DNA of 64,000 nt from NCBI RefSeq assembly GCF_016458235.1, contig NZ_JAEMHK010000008.1, positions 62,001 through 126,000 of the forward strand, written 5' to 3'. This document shows, one piece after another, positions 48,326 to 56,424 of this stretch. Numbering within the stretch: position 1 is the stretch's first letter; the number at the start of each line of letters is the position of its first letter. The notes below the pieces were generated by a model. The model was not told the origin of the DNA. It saw nothing but the letters and a program-made list of their open reading frames with translations, and did not search any database. Position numbers and translations under genes: made by a program. The stretch comes from Geomonas propionica. Its GTDB lineage: Bacteria; Desulfobacterota; Desulfuromonadia; Geobacterales; Geobacteraceae.

Positions 48326-49468
48326 CTATTCCGCCCTCCTGAGTTCGATCCAGAACCTGCTCCCCTCCCCTTCCTTCGATTCCAGTCCAATCCGCCCGCC
48401 AAGGCGATGCACCGCCTTGCGCACGATGGCGAGCCCGACCCCCGTACCGGGGTAACTATCCATGCTGTGCAGCCGTTCGAAGATCTTGAATATCCGCTCC
48501 TGGTACTGCGGAGCGATGCCGATGCCATTGTCCTCCACGTACAAACGGCAGTACTCCTGCTTTTCGTCGGTCCAGATGCGCAGCAGGGGGACGACCCCCT
48601 TGGGGACGAACTTGATGCCGTTGGTCATAAGGTTCAGCACTACCTGGACCAGCACGGTGGGATGCCCGATCACAGTGGGGAGGTCGCTGGCGATCTCCAG
48701 GCGGTATGCCTTGCCCCCCGCGGTCAGTTCCAGTTGCTGGGCCGCGTCGCGCACCACCTGATCCAGCCGTACCGGCTCCAGGGTGATCTCCTGCCTGCTG
48801 ACCCGGCTGTAGGCAAGCAGGTCCTGGATGAGCCGGTCCATCCCTTGGGCCGCGGTCTTGATACGGACCAGGTACGCGTTGCGCTCGGCAGCGGTCTGCA
48901 TCTCGTCGTCAAGCAGTATCTCCGCGAAGGTCTGCATGGCGCGGATGGGAGCCCGCAAGTCATGTGAGACCGAGAACGCGAAGGAATCGAGTTCCTCGTT
49001 GATCTCCTCCAGTTGCGCCGTCCGCTCGGCGACGCGGCGATCCGTGGTGGCGGCTTCCTTTTCCAGTTTCGCGCTGAGGTCGGCGATTTCCGCCTCCTCC
49101 TCGCGATATCGGGTGCAGTCGCTGATGACCATGCCGATGTGGTTGTCGGTAAGGGCAAAGATGCGGATCCGGTAGAAAAGTTCGTCCCTGCATACCTCCC
49201 CCAGTTCCAGGGAACCTCCGAATGCGGCCAGACGATGGCAATGGTCCTTGAAGCGGTCGGGGTCGAACCAGCCGGGGAAACAGTCGGTCACCAGACAGTC
49301 CTGGAGGTTGAAGGACTTGCAACGGCACAGCTTCACCGCCGCCGGATTCATCTCGATCACCTGCGGAGGGGCGTCTGGGTTGCGCACGTCCAGGCGCAGG
49401 ATGGCGAGTGCCTCCCGCATATTGGTGAACATCAATCGGTAGAGCTGCTCGGCCTGTTGCATGTCCAT
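48326..49468 (-). CDS. Sensor histidine kinase with Cys-rich PAS-like domain
   Basis: A 380-aa cytoplasmic kinase. The PAS-like N-terminus (residues 5-120) has many cysteines: 48 and 50 (LCRC), 58, 63, 77, 93 and 118. A coiled coil (about 122-160) leads to HisKA with His169 in FSVSHDLRAPIRAM, then the ATPase with LMTNGIKFVP, VEDNGIGIAP and GTGVGLAIV. The kinase core resembles phytochrome-type kinases that pair with Rcp1-like regulators, and one such regulator follows directly. AGGAGA fixes the ATG at 49468, rejecting a frame reaching 49879. First gene of the array. Confidence 0.9.
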   Translation of the reverse strand: MDMQQAEQLYRLMFTNMREALAILRLDVRNPDAPPQVIEMNPAAVKLCRCKSFNLQDCLVTDCFPGWFDPDRFKDHCHRLAAFGGSLELGEVCRDELFYRIRIFALTDNHIGMVISDCTRYREEEAEIADLSAKLEKEAATTDRRVAERTAQLEEINEELDSFAFSVSHDLRAPIRAMQTFAEILLDDEMQTAAERNAYLVRIKTAAQGMDRLIQDLLAYSRVSRQEITLEPVRLDQVVRDAAQQLELTAGGKAYRLEIASDLPTVIGHPTVLVQVVLNLMTNGIKFVPKGVVPLLRIWTDEKQEYCRLYVEDNGIGIAPQYQERIFKIFERLHSMDSYPGTGVGLAIVRKAVHRLGGRIGLESKEGEGSRFWIELRRAE

Positions 49469-49595
49469 GGCGGGCTCTCCTTGGCAAATGCAGAAGAGTA
49501 TAGCGAAGGAAGATTTGTTTGCACTAATGTTTTGTCGGTCAAGCGACATGGATGGTGCGGCGGGATTGCAGTGGCGGCGCGGATGGGAAGGTGGG

Positions 49596-50156
49596 TTATT
49601 TTCTGGAGATGTAAGGATTTCCGTCCAGGTAGAAGCGCAGAGGCTTGGCGGCCCAGATACCCGAGTAATCGACGCCGACCCGTGGTCTCGCCACCACCTG
49701 GCGCGGTTCGTTCTCGTCTCGGCGGGATATGAAGAAATCGGGGCTCTCCAGGTCGCGCCCGTTTTGCCGCAGGTCGACACCCATGGCACGGCACAAAAGG
49801 CCCGGCCCCTGGGTCCGATCGCGCAGGTTCCGCACCGGTTCCAGGGCGCGCAGCAAGACGGCGCAGGCGTTGCCTTCACGCTCCGTCACCACGTTCAGAC
49901 AGCAGTAGATCCCGTAGATGAGATAGACATAAGCGAAGCCGGGAGGGCCGAAGAGGATGCGGGTGCGCGGCGTAAGCCCCTTCGAGGAATGCGCCGCCAG
50001 ATCCATTTCGCCGAGGTAGGCCTCCACCTCGACGATTTTCCCCACCCTCGCCTCTCCGGCGACGTCGTGGACCAAGAAGGCCCCCAGGAGGTCGTGTGCG
50101 ACTTCGACGGTGTCGCGGTCGTAGAAGGCACGCGGCACCGGACTCAGGGAAGCCAT
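49596..50156 (-). CDS. DNA-3-methyladenine glycosylase (AAG/Mpg family)
   Basis: A 186-aa base-excision repair enzyme of the AAG family. It starts with RAFYDRDTVEVAHDLLGAFLV, and has the catalytic Glu in IVEVEAYLGEMDLAAHSSKGLTPRT and the DNA-intercalating Tyr region in VYLIYGIYCCLNVV. The C-terminal GRPRVGVDYSG-like segment (ARPRVGVDYSGIWAAKPLRF) is also typical. It lies nine bases after the lipoprotein gene on the same strand, but the two have no obvious functional link. Confidence 0.95.
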   Translation of the reverse strand: MASLSPVPRAFYDRDTVEVAHDLLGAFLVHDVAGEARVGKIVEVEAYLGEMDLAAHSSKGLTPRTRILFGPPGFAYVYLIYGIYCCLNVVTEREGNACAVLLRALEPVRNLRDRTQGPGLLCRAMGVDLRQNGRDLESPDFFISRRDENEPRQVVARPRVGVDYSGIWAAKPLRFYLDGNPYISRK

Positions 50157-50164
50157 CGCCCCTC

Positions 50165-50794
50165 CTAGATTAGCCCTTCCTTCCTGAGTGATTTGACCAC
50201 CTTGTCCGCCAGGTCCTTGCCCACCTTGGTGACCTTCTCAGGCTCCATGGTCTGCATGGTTGCCGCCCAGATGAGCCGATCCGAACCCAGGTCGAACAGG
50301 TTCACCTGCATGGTGGCAACGTCGTAGGTGGTCACGTAACTCGGGCCGTACAACGCCATGGAGCGGTAGTAACCGGGGAAATCCCAATCAGGAAAGGCGG
50401 GAGGATACCAGTAGCCTGGGTAAGGCGAGGCGACGGCGCTGGGCTGCACCGTGGTCTGCTTTTCCACCTTGATGGTCTGCACGGTGAGAATGCCTTGAGA
50501 CGCGGTGGAACGGACGGCGCGGTCCAGGGCGTGCCAGTCCGGCAGTGTCGCCTGCGAGAGGATGGTGTAGCTGGCGACGGCGTCGACCCCGTGTTTGTGC
50601 AACTCACTGACCAGCATGTCCTCGTACACGGCACGGCTTCCCTCTTTTCTGGCGAAGCTTACCACGAGTATCTTGTGCAGCCGGTTGCCGGTCAGCGACG
50701 GGTTGCGCCAGGTATCCACCACGGAAACCGCGGCGCAGGAACTAAGGAGGGTGGTCAAACACAAGACTACGGCGATCCTGATCAGGTTGCGCAT
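50165..50794 (-). CDS. Putative lipoprotein of unknown function
   Basis: A 209-aa exported protein. It has a signal peptide with the lipobox LLSSC, so Cys20 should be lipidated. The mature part begins AAVSVVDTWRNPSLTGNRLHKILVVSF, like the DUF4136-type lipoproteins, with a Pro/Tyr-rich stretch in the middle (SPYPGYWYPPAFPDWDFPGYY). The C-terminus resembles GNA1162-like stress lipoproteins. Role unknown; outer membrane or periplasmic side. GGAGG precedes the ATG. Confidence 0.75.
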   Translation of the reverse strand: MRNLIRIAVVLCLTTLLSSCAAVSVVDTWRNPSLTGNRLHKILVVSFARKEGSRAVYEDMLVSELHKHGVDAVASYTILSQATLPDWHALDRAVRSTASQGILTVQTIKVEKQTTVQPSAVASPYPGYWYPPAFPDWDFPGYYRSMALYGPSYVTTYDVATMQVNLFDLGSDRLIWAATMQTMEPEKVTKVGKDLADKVVKSLRKEGLI

Positions 50795-51035
50795 GTGTCA
50801 CCTCCGTTTACGGCTGGAATTGTTGTACTGGCAGGGGTTCGAGGGGGTCCGGGAAAAGATTGAAATATTTATACCAAGTTGCTGCGGGTTGGCAATCGTA
50901 TATACTGGGGTGGTCAATCATTAGCGCCCCCCATATGCCGGATTCGTTAACAATTCCAAAAGCAGCGAAATTCAGGTGGATGCTTTTTCGGGAAACCGGG
51001 AATCACAAAGCGACGTTCACTCAGGAGGCAGGGCC

Positions 51036-51518
51036 ATGGAAAATTACAAACGAGTTCTCGTGGTCAACAGGATGAGCGAATACTGCCGGGATGCAGTCCA
51101 GGCAGGTGTCTCAATCGCCAGGAGATATGGCTCCGAGTTGATGGTGCTTCATATCGCCACCAATCCGGAAGGGACTATGAGCATGGCGGGAGGTGCACTC
51201 AATGCGCCCAGCGCCATCCCCGACGATGTAAAGAACTACGCCAGCATCAAGGAGCGGGCCAAGGATGAACTGGACCAGATGATCGGACAGGAGATACGCG
51301 CCGGACTCCCCATCAGGGTCATCATCAAGGAAGGGAAGCCGGTCGACGAGATCATGCAGGTGGTCAAGGACGAGAAGATCGACCTCATGGTGCTGCTTGC
51401 CCACGAAGAAGGCCGCATGGAACACATGCTCTTTGGCCGTGACAACGACGCGATCCTGCGTCGCATGCCTTGCAGCATCCTCCTTATCAAGAGGGAACCC
51501 GATTCCGTTCAGTGGTAG
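51036..51518 (+). CDS. Universal stress protein (UspA family)
   Basis: A 160-aa single-domain Usp. The N-terminal strand YKRVLVVNRMSEYCRDAVQAGVSIARR, the middle IRVIIKEGKPVDEIMQVVKDEKIDLMVLLAH and the C-terminal ATP-binding-like FGRDNDAILRRMPCSILLIK are family features, although the usual G-x2-G-x9-GS motif is altered (GRD...). AGGAGGC precedes the ATG at 51036. It is followed 25 bases later by rubredoxin, suggesting a joint stress unit. Confidence 0.9.
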   Translation: MENYKRVLVVNRMSEYCRDAVQAGVSIARRYGSELMVLHIATNPEGTMSMAGGALNAPSAIPDDVKNYASIKERAKDELDQMIGQEIRAGLPIRVIIKEGKPVDEIMQVVKDEKIDLMVLLAHEEGRMEHMLFGRDNDAILRRMPCSILLIKREPDSVQW

Positions 51519-51543
51519 ATCGCGCCAGCGAGGGGAGATTGCC

Positions 51544-51720
51544 ATGCAGCGATGGACCTGCACCATTTGCCAGTACGTCTATGATCCTGATGAGGGTGAC
51601 CCCGTCAACGACGTCCCCCCCGATATCTCCTTCGAGGAACTGCTGCCTGACTGGCACTGCCCGGTGTGCAAGGCCGCAAAAGGCTTCTTCGAGCCGTATC
51701 CGGAGGAACCTGAGCGCTGA
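51544..51720 (+). CDS. Rubredoxin
   Basis: A 58-aa electron carrier binding one iron with four cysteines, in WTCTICQYVYDPDEGDP and DWHCPVCKAAKGFFEP. The usual Gly after each CxxC is replaced by Gln and Lys, which may change redox potential. GAGGGGAG lies before the ATG. It is downstream of the Usp gene and ends in a strong terminator at 51756. In anaerobes rubredoxins serve oxygen and superoxide detoxification. Confidence 0.95.
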   Translation: MQRWTCTICQYVYDPDEGDPVNDVPPDISFEELLPDWHCPVCKAAKGFFEPYPEEPER

Positions 51721-51755
51721 CGGAAAAAGCGATGAGTAGCTAACAACCTGCGAGG

Positions 51756-51784
51756 GCAGGTCTCGAGACCTGCTCTCTTTTTTT
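51756..51784 (+). terminator. Rho-independent terminator after rubredoxin
   Basis: The perfect palindrome GCAGGTCTCGAGACCTGC (51756-51773) is followed by TCTC and seven T residues (51778-51784). Confidence 0.85.
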
Positions 51785-51803
51785 GGCTGTGTTTCGCGTG
51801 TAT

Positions 51804-52031
51804 TTACAGGTAGGGGTGATCCGCCGGGGTTTCGGTAGCGAACGACTCACAGTCGGGATGCTTGCAGACGATATCATAGCCGACGGGCAGCGCGTAAGTG
51901 CAGTCGGCTTCATCCAGGGAGCAGTAGAACAAAAGCTTGCCGGTGCCGGGCATTACGGCACCTACGCTGGTAGTCCTGCAATCGGAGAAGCAACGTCCCC
52001 TCTTTTTCAGTCGACATCCGGACTTTCGCAT
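51804..52031 (-). CDS. Small Cys-rich protein of unknown function
   Basis: A 75-aa basic protein with seven cysteines, in CRLKKRGRCFSDC, YCSLDEADC and CKHPDC. The layout suggests a metal- or cluster-binding fold, and similar short proteins are common in this bacterial group. AGGAGAGG precedes the ATG at 52031. It is convergent with rubredoxin across the terminator. Function not known. Confidence 0.7.
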   Translation of the reverse strand: MRKSGCRLKKRGRCFSDCRTTSVGAVMPGTGKLLFYCSLDEADCTYALPVGYDIVCKHPDCESFATETPADHPYL

Positions 52032-52127
52032 GGCAACCTCTCCTGGTTTTGAAGTTAAAAGATGATTAGGCGTCGCGCTATGAATGACCTGTGATGGGCG
52101 ATTATCATATGCCCGACGGACCTGTAG

Positions 52128-52147
52128 GGGCGAATAATCATTCGCCC
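52128..52147. repeat. Palindromic repeat unit (REP/MITE-like candidate)
   Basis: GGGCGAA-TAATCA-TTCGCCC is a perfect seven-base inverted repeat, and a related but imperfect version (GGGCGATTATCATATGCCC) lies at 52096-52114. This looks like a small intergenic mobile repeat of the kind scattered through some bacterial chromosomes; the copy number outside the window cannot be seen. Confidence 0.5.
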
Positions 52148-52231
52148 GGCCCCTCAGTATAATAAATTTTTTCTAACTGTAAACTTCCCCTTGTGGAGTT
52201 CAGCCTGATTCAAGATCGGAACCCTGCCCTG

Positions 52232-52912
52232 ATGACCATCCTGCAAGCGCTCGACGTTACCAAGAATTACCGCATCGGCAACCGCGACATCACCGTCCTC
52301 GACCGAGTCTCCCTGGACGTGAAAGAGGGCGAATTCCTGGTGGTGAAGGGGGAAAGTGGCAGCGGCAAATCAACCCTGCTCACCCTACTCTCAGGCCTGG
52401 ACCGCCCGGACCAGGGACGCGTCTTCATCGAGGGGCGCGACATCACCGACCTCACCGAGGACGCCTTGGCGCCGCTGCGCAACAGCACATTCGGTTTCGT
52501 GTTCCAGTCCTTCCACCTGGTCCCTTCCCTGACGGCCCTGGAGAACGTGTCCTTTCCCGCCGAACTGCGGCAGGACCGCACTGCCCGCGCCAAAGCCGAG
52601 GCGCTTCTGGAACGGGTCGGGCTGGCTCACCGGATGGCGAGTTTCCCGCACCAACTCTCCGGCGGGGAAAAGCAGCGCTGCGCCATTTGCCGCGCCCTCA
52701 TCAACGAGCCGCGTATCATTTTCGCCGACGAACCAACCGGCAACCTCGATTCCGTCAACGGTTCCGCCATACTGCAACTACTCCTGGAGCTGCAGCGTGA
52801 GCGTGGCACCACGTTGCTCCTGGTTACCCATAGCCCGGAGATAGCGCAGAGCGCCGACCGCGTGGTGACGCTCAAGGACGGGCGGGTGGTCACGGACGCG
52901 GCGCATGGTTAA
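52232..52912 (+). CDS. ABC transporter ATP-binding protein (YbbA/LolD-like)
   Basis: A 226-aa ATPase of the MacB/LolD/YbbA group, which drives membrane mechanotransmission rather than classical transport. Walker A is GESGSGKST, the Q-loop VFQSFHLVPSLTALENVSFP, the signature LSGGEKQR, and Walker B IIFADEPTGNLD followed by the His switch LVTHSPEIA. The ATG at 52232 gives the normal N-terminus; a GTG at 52193 would add 13 residues, neither having a strong binding site. It overlaps the permease start by eight bases. With the permease and TesA-like gene it mirrors E. coli ybbA-ybbP-tesA. Confidence 0.9.
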   Translation: MTILQALDVTKNYRIGNRDITVLDRVSLDVKEGEFLVVKGESGSGKSTLLTLLSGLDRPDQGRVFIEGRDITDLTEDALAPLRNSTFGFVFQSFHLVPSLTALENVSFPAELRQDRTARAKAEALLERVGLAHRMASFPHQLSGGEKQRCAICRALINEPRIIFADEPTGNLDSVNGSAILQLLLELQRERGTTLLLVTHSPEIAQSADRVVTLKDGRVVTDAAHG

Positions 52913-55403
52913 CCTCCGCTTCATCGCTCGACAGATGACCGGGGCGAAGCGGCAGTGCGCCGTCTTCATCCTCTGCGTCGCCCTTTCCATGATCACGCTG
53001 GTCTCGCTGGGGAGCTTCCGGGAGAGCGTGGAGAGTTCGCTGTTGCGGGACGCCCAGTCGCTGCATGGCGCTGATATCATCGTCAGGTCGCACGCTCCTC
53101 TCCCCTCTTCCATTGAGCAGGAAATCGCGGCGCTGGTGCACAATGGTCAGGCAAAAAGCGCCAGGTTCTGGGACTTTTACTCGGTGGTTCAGAAAGTAAC
53201 GGGTGAAGGTTCTCTGCTCTGCGACCTGAAGGTGGTCGAGCCGGGCTACCCTTTTTACGGCCGCGTGCTGCTGGGATCGGGCAAGGCTCTCACCGAGGTG
53301 CTCCGGCCGGGGAGCGTGGTCGTCGAACAGCAGCTTCTCGACCGCCTGCGCCTGCGGCTTGGTGACCCACTCAAGGTGGGCAACGCGACGCTGGTGGTGC
53401 GCGATGTAGTGCTGCAGGAGCCGGATCGGCCGGTGAACTTCTTCTCGCTCGGGCCGAGGGTTTTCGTCGCCGCCGCGGACAAGGACGCCCTGGGGCTGAT
53501 CGGGCTTGGCAGTCGTGTCGAGCACGTAACCCTGCTGAAGCTCGCACACAAGGGAGACCTCGACGCCATCGCCGCGCGCCTTTCCTCCGTCAGCGATGAA
53601 ACCCGCGTGCGCGTCGCCACCTACAAAAACGCCGGTTCACGCGTAAAGCGCTTCTTCGACAACCTCTTGTTTTTCCTCAACCTGAGCGGCATATTTACGT
53701 TGCTCCTGTCCGGCTTCGGCATCCAGAGCACGCTCTTCGCGCTGTTGAAGGAACAGGAGCGGACCATCGCGGTGTTGAAGGCGCTCGGTGCCAAGAGCCG
53801 CTTCATTATCGGCCACTTCCTCACCGTCACCCTGGTCCTCGGCGCCATCGGCACCCTGGTTGGCCTCACCGGTAGTTTCGCCTTGCAGCACTTCCTCCCC
53901 TCACTGTTCAGCGGGCTGATTCCGGCCCAGGTCACGCTGCAGATCTCGTTCAGTGCGATCTGGCAGGGGGTGCTGATTGGCCTGCTGGTAGTGCTCCTGT
54001 TCACCGCCCTCCCCCTGTACCGGCTCAAGGAGGTGAAGCCCCGCGCCATTTTCGGCAAGGAGGAAGCCGCACGGATCTGGAGCCGCTCCACGTGGGTCAT
54101 CGCGGGCGTGGGCGCGCTCTTTTTCCTGTCCATGGTGCTGATCCGGTTGCGCGACCTGAAAACCGGCCTGTACTTCGTGCTCGCGTTGGTGGGGTTGATC
54201 CTGGTCTCCTACCTCCTCGCCTCCGTGGTGCTTTGGCTGTTGCGAAAGAGCAGCCCCAAGAACCTCGCGCTCAGGCAGGCCCTCAAGGGGCTGTTCCGGC
54301 CGCACAACGCTTCGCTCTCCATCATCGTCACCCTTTCCGCCGCGCTCGGCGTGATCTTTTCCCTTACCCTGGTGGAAAAGAACCTCGACGCCAGCTTCAT
54401 CGAATCGTTCCCCCCCGGCGCCCCCAACGTATTCCTGATCGACATCCAGCCGGACCAGAAGGAAGGTGTGGCGCGGCTTTTGGGTCCCGGCGCCACCTAT
54501 TACCCCATCGTCAAAGGCACGGTCAGCGCGGTGAACGAGAAGCCGATCAACCCCGAGCAGGAGCGGAAATCGCGCGGCGACAACCTCGGGCGGGAGATGA
54601 ACCTTACCTACCGCAACGACCTACTTACCGACGAACGCGTCGTTACCGGCGGCACGTTGTTCAGAAAGGATTGGGGCGACACTTTGCAGGTATCCGTGCT
54701 GGACACGGTGCTCAAGATGCACGACATGAAGGTGGGCGACAGTATCACCTTCAAGATCCAGGGCGTCCCGATGACGGCACGGATTGCCAGTATCCGGACC
54801 CGCACCAGCAGCGGTTTTACGCCCTTCTTCTATTTCGTCTTCCCGCCGGAGGCCATCGCCGGCGCACCGCACACCATCTTCGCGGCGGTCCGGGTGGACA
54901 AAAACAGGATCAGCCCGCTGCAGAATCAAGTCGTCGCCCAGTTCCCCAACATAAGCGTGATTGACCTCACCGAGACCGTGGTCATCTTCGGCCGCATCAT
55001 GGCCAAGCTTTCCACCATCGTCCGTTTCTTCACCTCGTTCAGTATCGCCGCAGGGGTACTGATTGTGGTAAGCTCAGTCTTCGCGACCCGCTACGCCCGC
55101 ATCCAGGAGGCAGTCTACTTCACCATCCTCGGCGCCAGGCGCAGGTTCGTGCTGGCCGTTTTCGCCGCGGAAAACCTGCTACTGGGGCTCGTCAGCGGCG
55201 CCATCGCGCTGCTCATGTCCCAGGTCGCGAGCCTGCTCATCTGCCGCAAGGGGCTCGATATGGAGTACCTGCCCTACCCCGCCGATAGCCTGTTGCTGCT
55301 GGCCGCGACCACGCTTCTGGTGGTCCTGGTCGGTATGGCGGTGACCCTCCCCCTGCTGCGCCAAAAGCCGGTGACCTTCCTGCGCGAGCAGTCGGACGAG
55401 TAA
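52905..55403 (+). CDS. ABC transporter permease, FtsX/MacB family (YbbP-like)
   Basis: An 832-aa inner-membrane protein with a single N-terminal helix (AVFILCVALSMITLVSLG), a large periplasmic domain, three helices (from about 255 to 370), another periplasmic part and a second group of FtsX helices (about 430-480 and 710-825). That ten-helix, two-FtsX layout is typical of YbbP. Family members extract lipids or lipoproteins from the membrane or pass conformational force to periplasmic partners. It overlaps the ATPase gene (coupled translation) and is followed by a 15-bp hairpin (55419-55459) and the TesA-like gene. Confidence 0.9.
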   Translation: MVNLRFIARQMTGAKRQCAVFILCVALSMITLVSLGSFRESVESSLLRDAQSLHGADIIVRSHAPLPSSIEQEIAALVHNGQAKSARFWDFYSVVQKVTGEGSLLCDLKVVEPGYPFYGRVLLGSGKALTEVLRPGSVVVEQQLLDRLRLRLGDPLKVGNATLVVRDVVLQEPDRPVNFFSLGPRVFVAAADKDALGLIGLGSRVEHVTLLKLAHKGDLDAIAARLSSVSDETRVRVATYKNAGSRVKRFFDNLLFFLNLSGIFTLLLSGFGIQSTLFALLKEQERTIAVLKALGAKSRFIIGHFLTVTLVLGAIGTLVGLTGSFALQHFLPSLFSGLIPAQVTLQISFSAIWQGVLIGLLVVLLFTALPLYRLKEVKPRAIFGKEEAARIWSRSTWVIAGVGALFFLSMVLIRLRDLKTGLYFVLALVGLILVSYLLASVVLWLLRKSSPKNLALRQALKGLFRPHNASLSIIVTLSAALGVIFSLTLVEKNLDASFIESFPPGAPNVFLIDIQPDQKEGVARLLGPGATYYPIVKGTVSAVNEKPINPEQERKSRGDNLGREMNLTYRNDLLTDERVVTGGTLFRKDWGDTLQVSVLDTVLKMHDMKVGDSITFKIQGVPMTARIASIRTRTSSGFTPFFYFVFPPEAIAGAPHTIFAAVRVDKNRISPLQNQVVAQFPNISVIDLTETVVIFGRIMAKLSTIVRFFTSFSIAAGVLIVVSSVFATRYARIQEAVYFTILGARRRFVLAVFAAENLLLGLVSGAIALLMSQVASLLICRKGLDMEYLPYPADSLLLLAATTLLVVLVGMAVTLPLLRQKPVTFLREQSDE

Positions 55404-55418
55404 AAAAGCGAGGGCTCG

Positions 55419-55459
55419 GACTACTGGGACTGGCTCAGCAGGTGCCAGTCCCCGTAGTC
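55419..55459 (+). other. Stem-loop between permease and esterase genes
   Basis: GACTACTGGGACTGG (55419-55433) pairs with CCAGTCCCCGTAGTC (55445-55459), 15 bp with one mismatch, loop 11. No T-run follows, so it is more likely an mRNA stability or processing structure than a terminator. Confidence 0.5.
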
Positions 55460-55516
55460 TTGCTGTGCCAGTTTCACAGCTTAGCTTCGCCGCGTCAACC
55501 GCCATAGGAGAACAGC

Positions 55517-56170
55517 ATGCGAAACCTTTTCACTATATTCACCTTGGCCATCTGCGCCATGACCGGTGCGGGCCCGGCCTTCGCGGCGGGTGCTGACAAG
55601 CCAGCTAGCAACGGCACCATCGTGGCCTTCGGCGACAGCCTCACCGCCGGTTACGGCGTGCCGGAGTCGGAAGCCTACCCGGCCCAATTGCAGCGCAAAC
55701 TGCACCAGGCGGGCTACCAGTGGACCGTGATCAACGCCGGCATCAGCGGCGAGACCAGCACCGGTGCCCTCGCCCGCGTCGAATGGGTCATGAAGCTGAA
55801 GCCCGATATCGTCATCCTGGAAACCGGCGCCAACGACGGCCTGCGCGGCCAGGACCCCGTACTGGCCTACAGAAACATTGACAAAATCGTTGCCACGCTG
55901 CAGTCCAAGGGGGTAGTCGTGGTCCTCGCAGGCATGCGCATGCTGAAGAACCTCGGCCCCGCCTACACGACCAAATTCGCCGCCATCTACCCCCGCGTCG
56001 CCAAGGAGCGCAAGGTAATCCTGGTCCCGTTCTTCCTGGAAAAGGTGGCCGGCAAGGAGGGGCTCAACCTCTCTGATGGAGTCCACCCAACCGGCAAGGG
56101 GTACGCCATCGTTACCGAGACCGTCTACCCCTACCTCGTTAAAGCGATCAAACAAAAGGGCGGAGCGTGA
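55517..56170 (+). CDS. Arylesterase/thioesterase, GDSL (TesA-like) family
   Basis: A 217-aa SGNH hydrolase with a signal peptide (LFTIFTLAICAMTGAGPAFAAG), so periplasmic. The nucleophile Ser is in VAFGDSLTAGYG, the oxyanion Gly in NAGISGETS, Asn in ETGANDGLRG, and the Asp-His pair in LSDGVHPTGKGY. TesA in E. coli is a periplasmic thioesterase/lysophospholipase L1 encoded next to ybbA-ybbP; the same trio is found here. AGGAG lies seven bases before the ATG. It is followed after 254 bases by the PfaD gene. Confidence 0.92.
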   Translation: MRNLFTIFTLAICAMTGAGPAFAAGADKPASNGTIVAFGDSLTAGYGVPESEAYPAQLQRKLHQAGYQWTVINAGISGETSTGALARVEWVMKLKPDIVILETGANDGLRGQDPVLAYRNIDKIVATLQSKGVVVVLAGMRMLKNLGPAYTTKFAAIYPRVAKERKVILVPFFLEKVAGKEGLNLSDGVHPTGKGYAIVTETVYPYLVKAIKQKGGA

Positions 56171-56424
56171 CTCACAGCTACTGTTTCAGATCTGTTAAAG
56201 TTGCCTGAACCCGCGTCTTGTCTTGCTTTTTTGCTCGATTTAATGTACACGTACTCTGTTAAACTGGGCGCCAATACTTACAGCCGAATCCGGCTATTCG
56301 TAGCAGCAATCGACATGATGCGTGGACCTGCCTTCTCCATGACCAAGCCTTGTCTTTCTGCCGATCCAGTACCATTACGCCATCACAACTCCGCTACAAA
56401 TTCGTGGCAACAGGAGAATCCCGT
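56171..56424. other. Intergenic stretch upstream of pfaD
   Basis: About 250 bases without a convincing gene. The pfaD reading frame is open back to 56350 but starts properly at 56425. The moderately AT-rich stretch 56220-56300 may hold the pfa promoter; no clear -35/-10 pair or hairpin was found. Confidence 0.4.

Noticed and set aside
48310..48528. N-terminal extension of the Rcp1-like regulator from 48528
   Set aside because: It overlaps the upstream kinase, is Ser/Arg-rich nonsense, and a binding site fixes the start at 48309.
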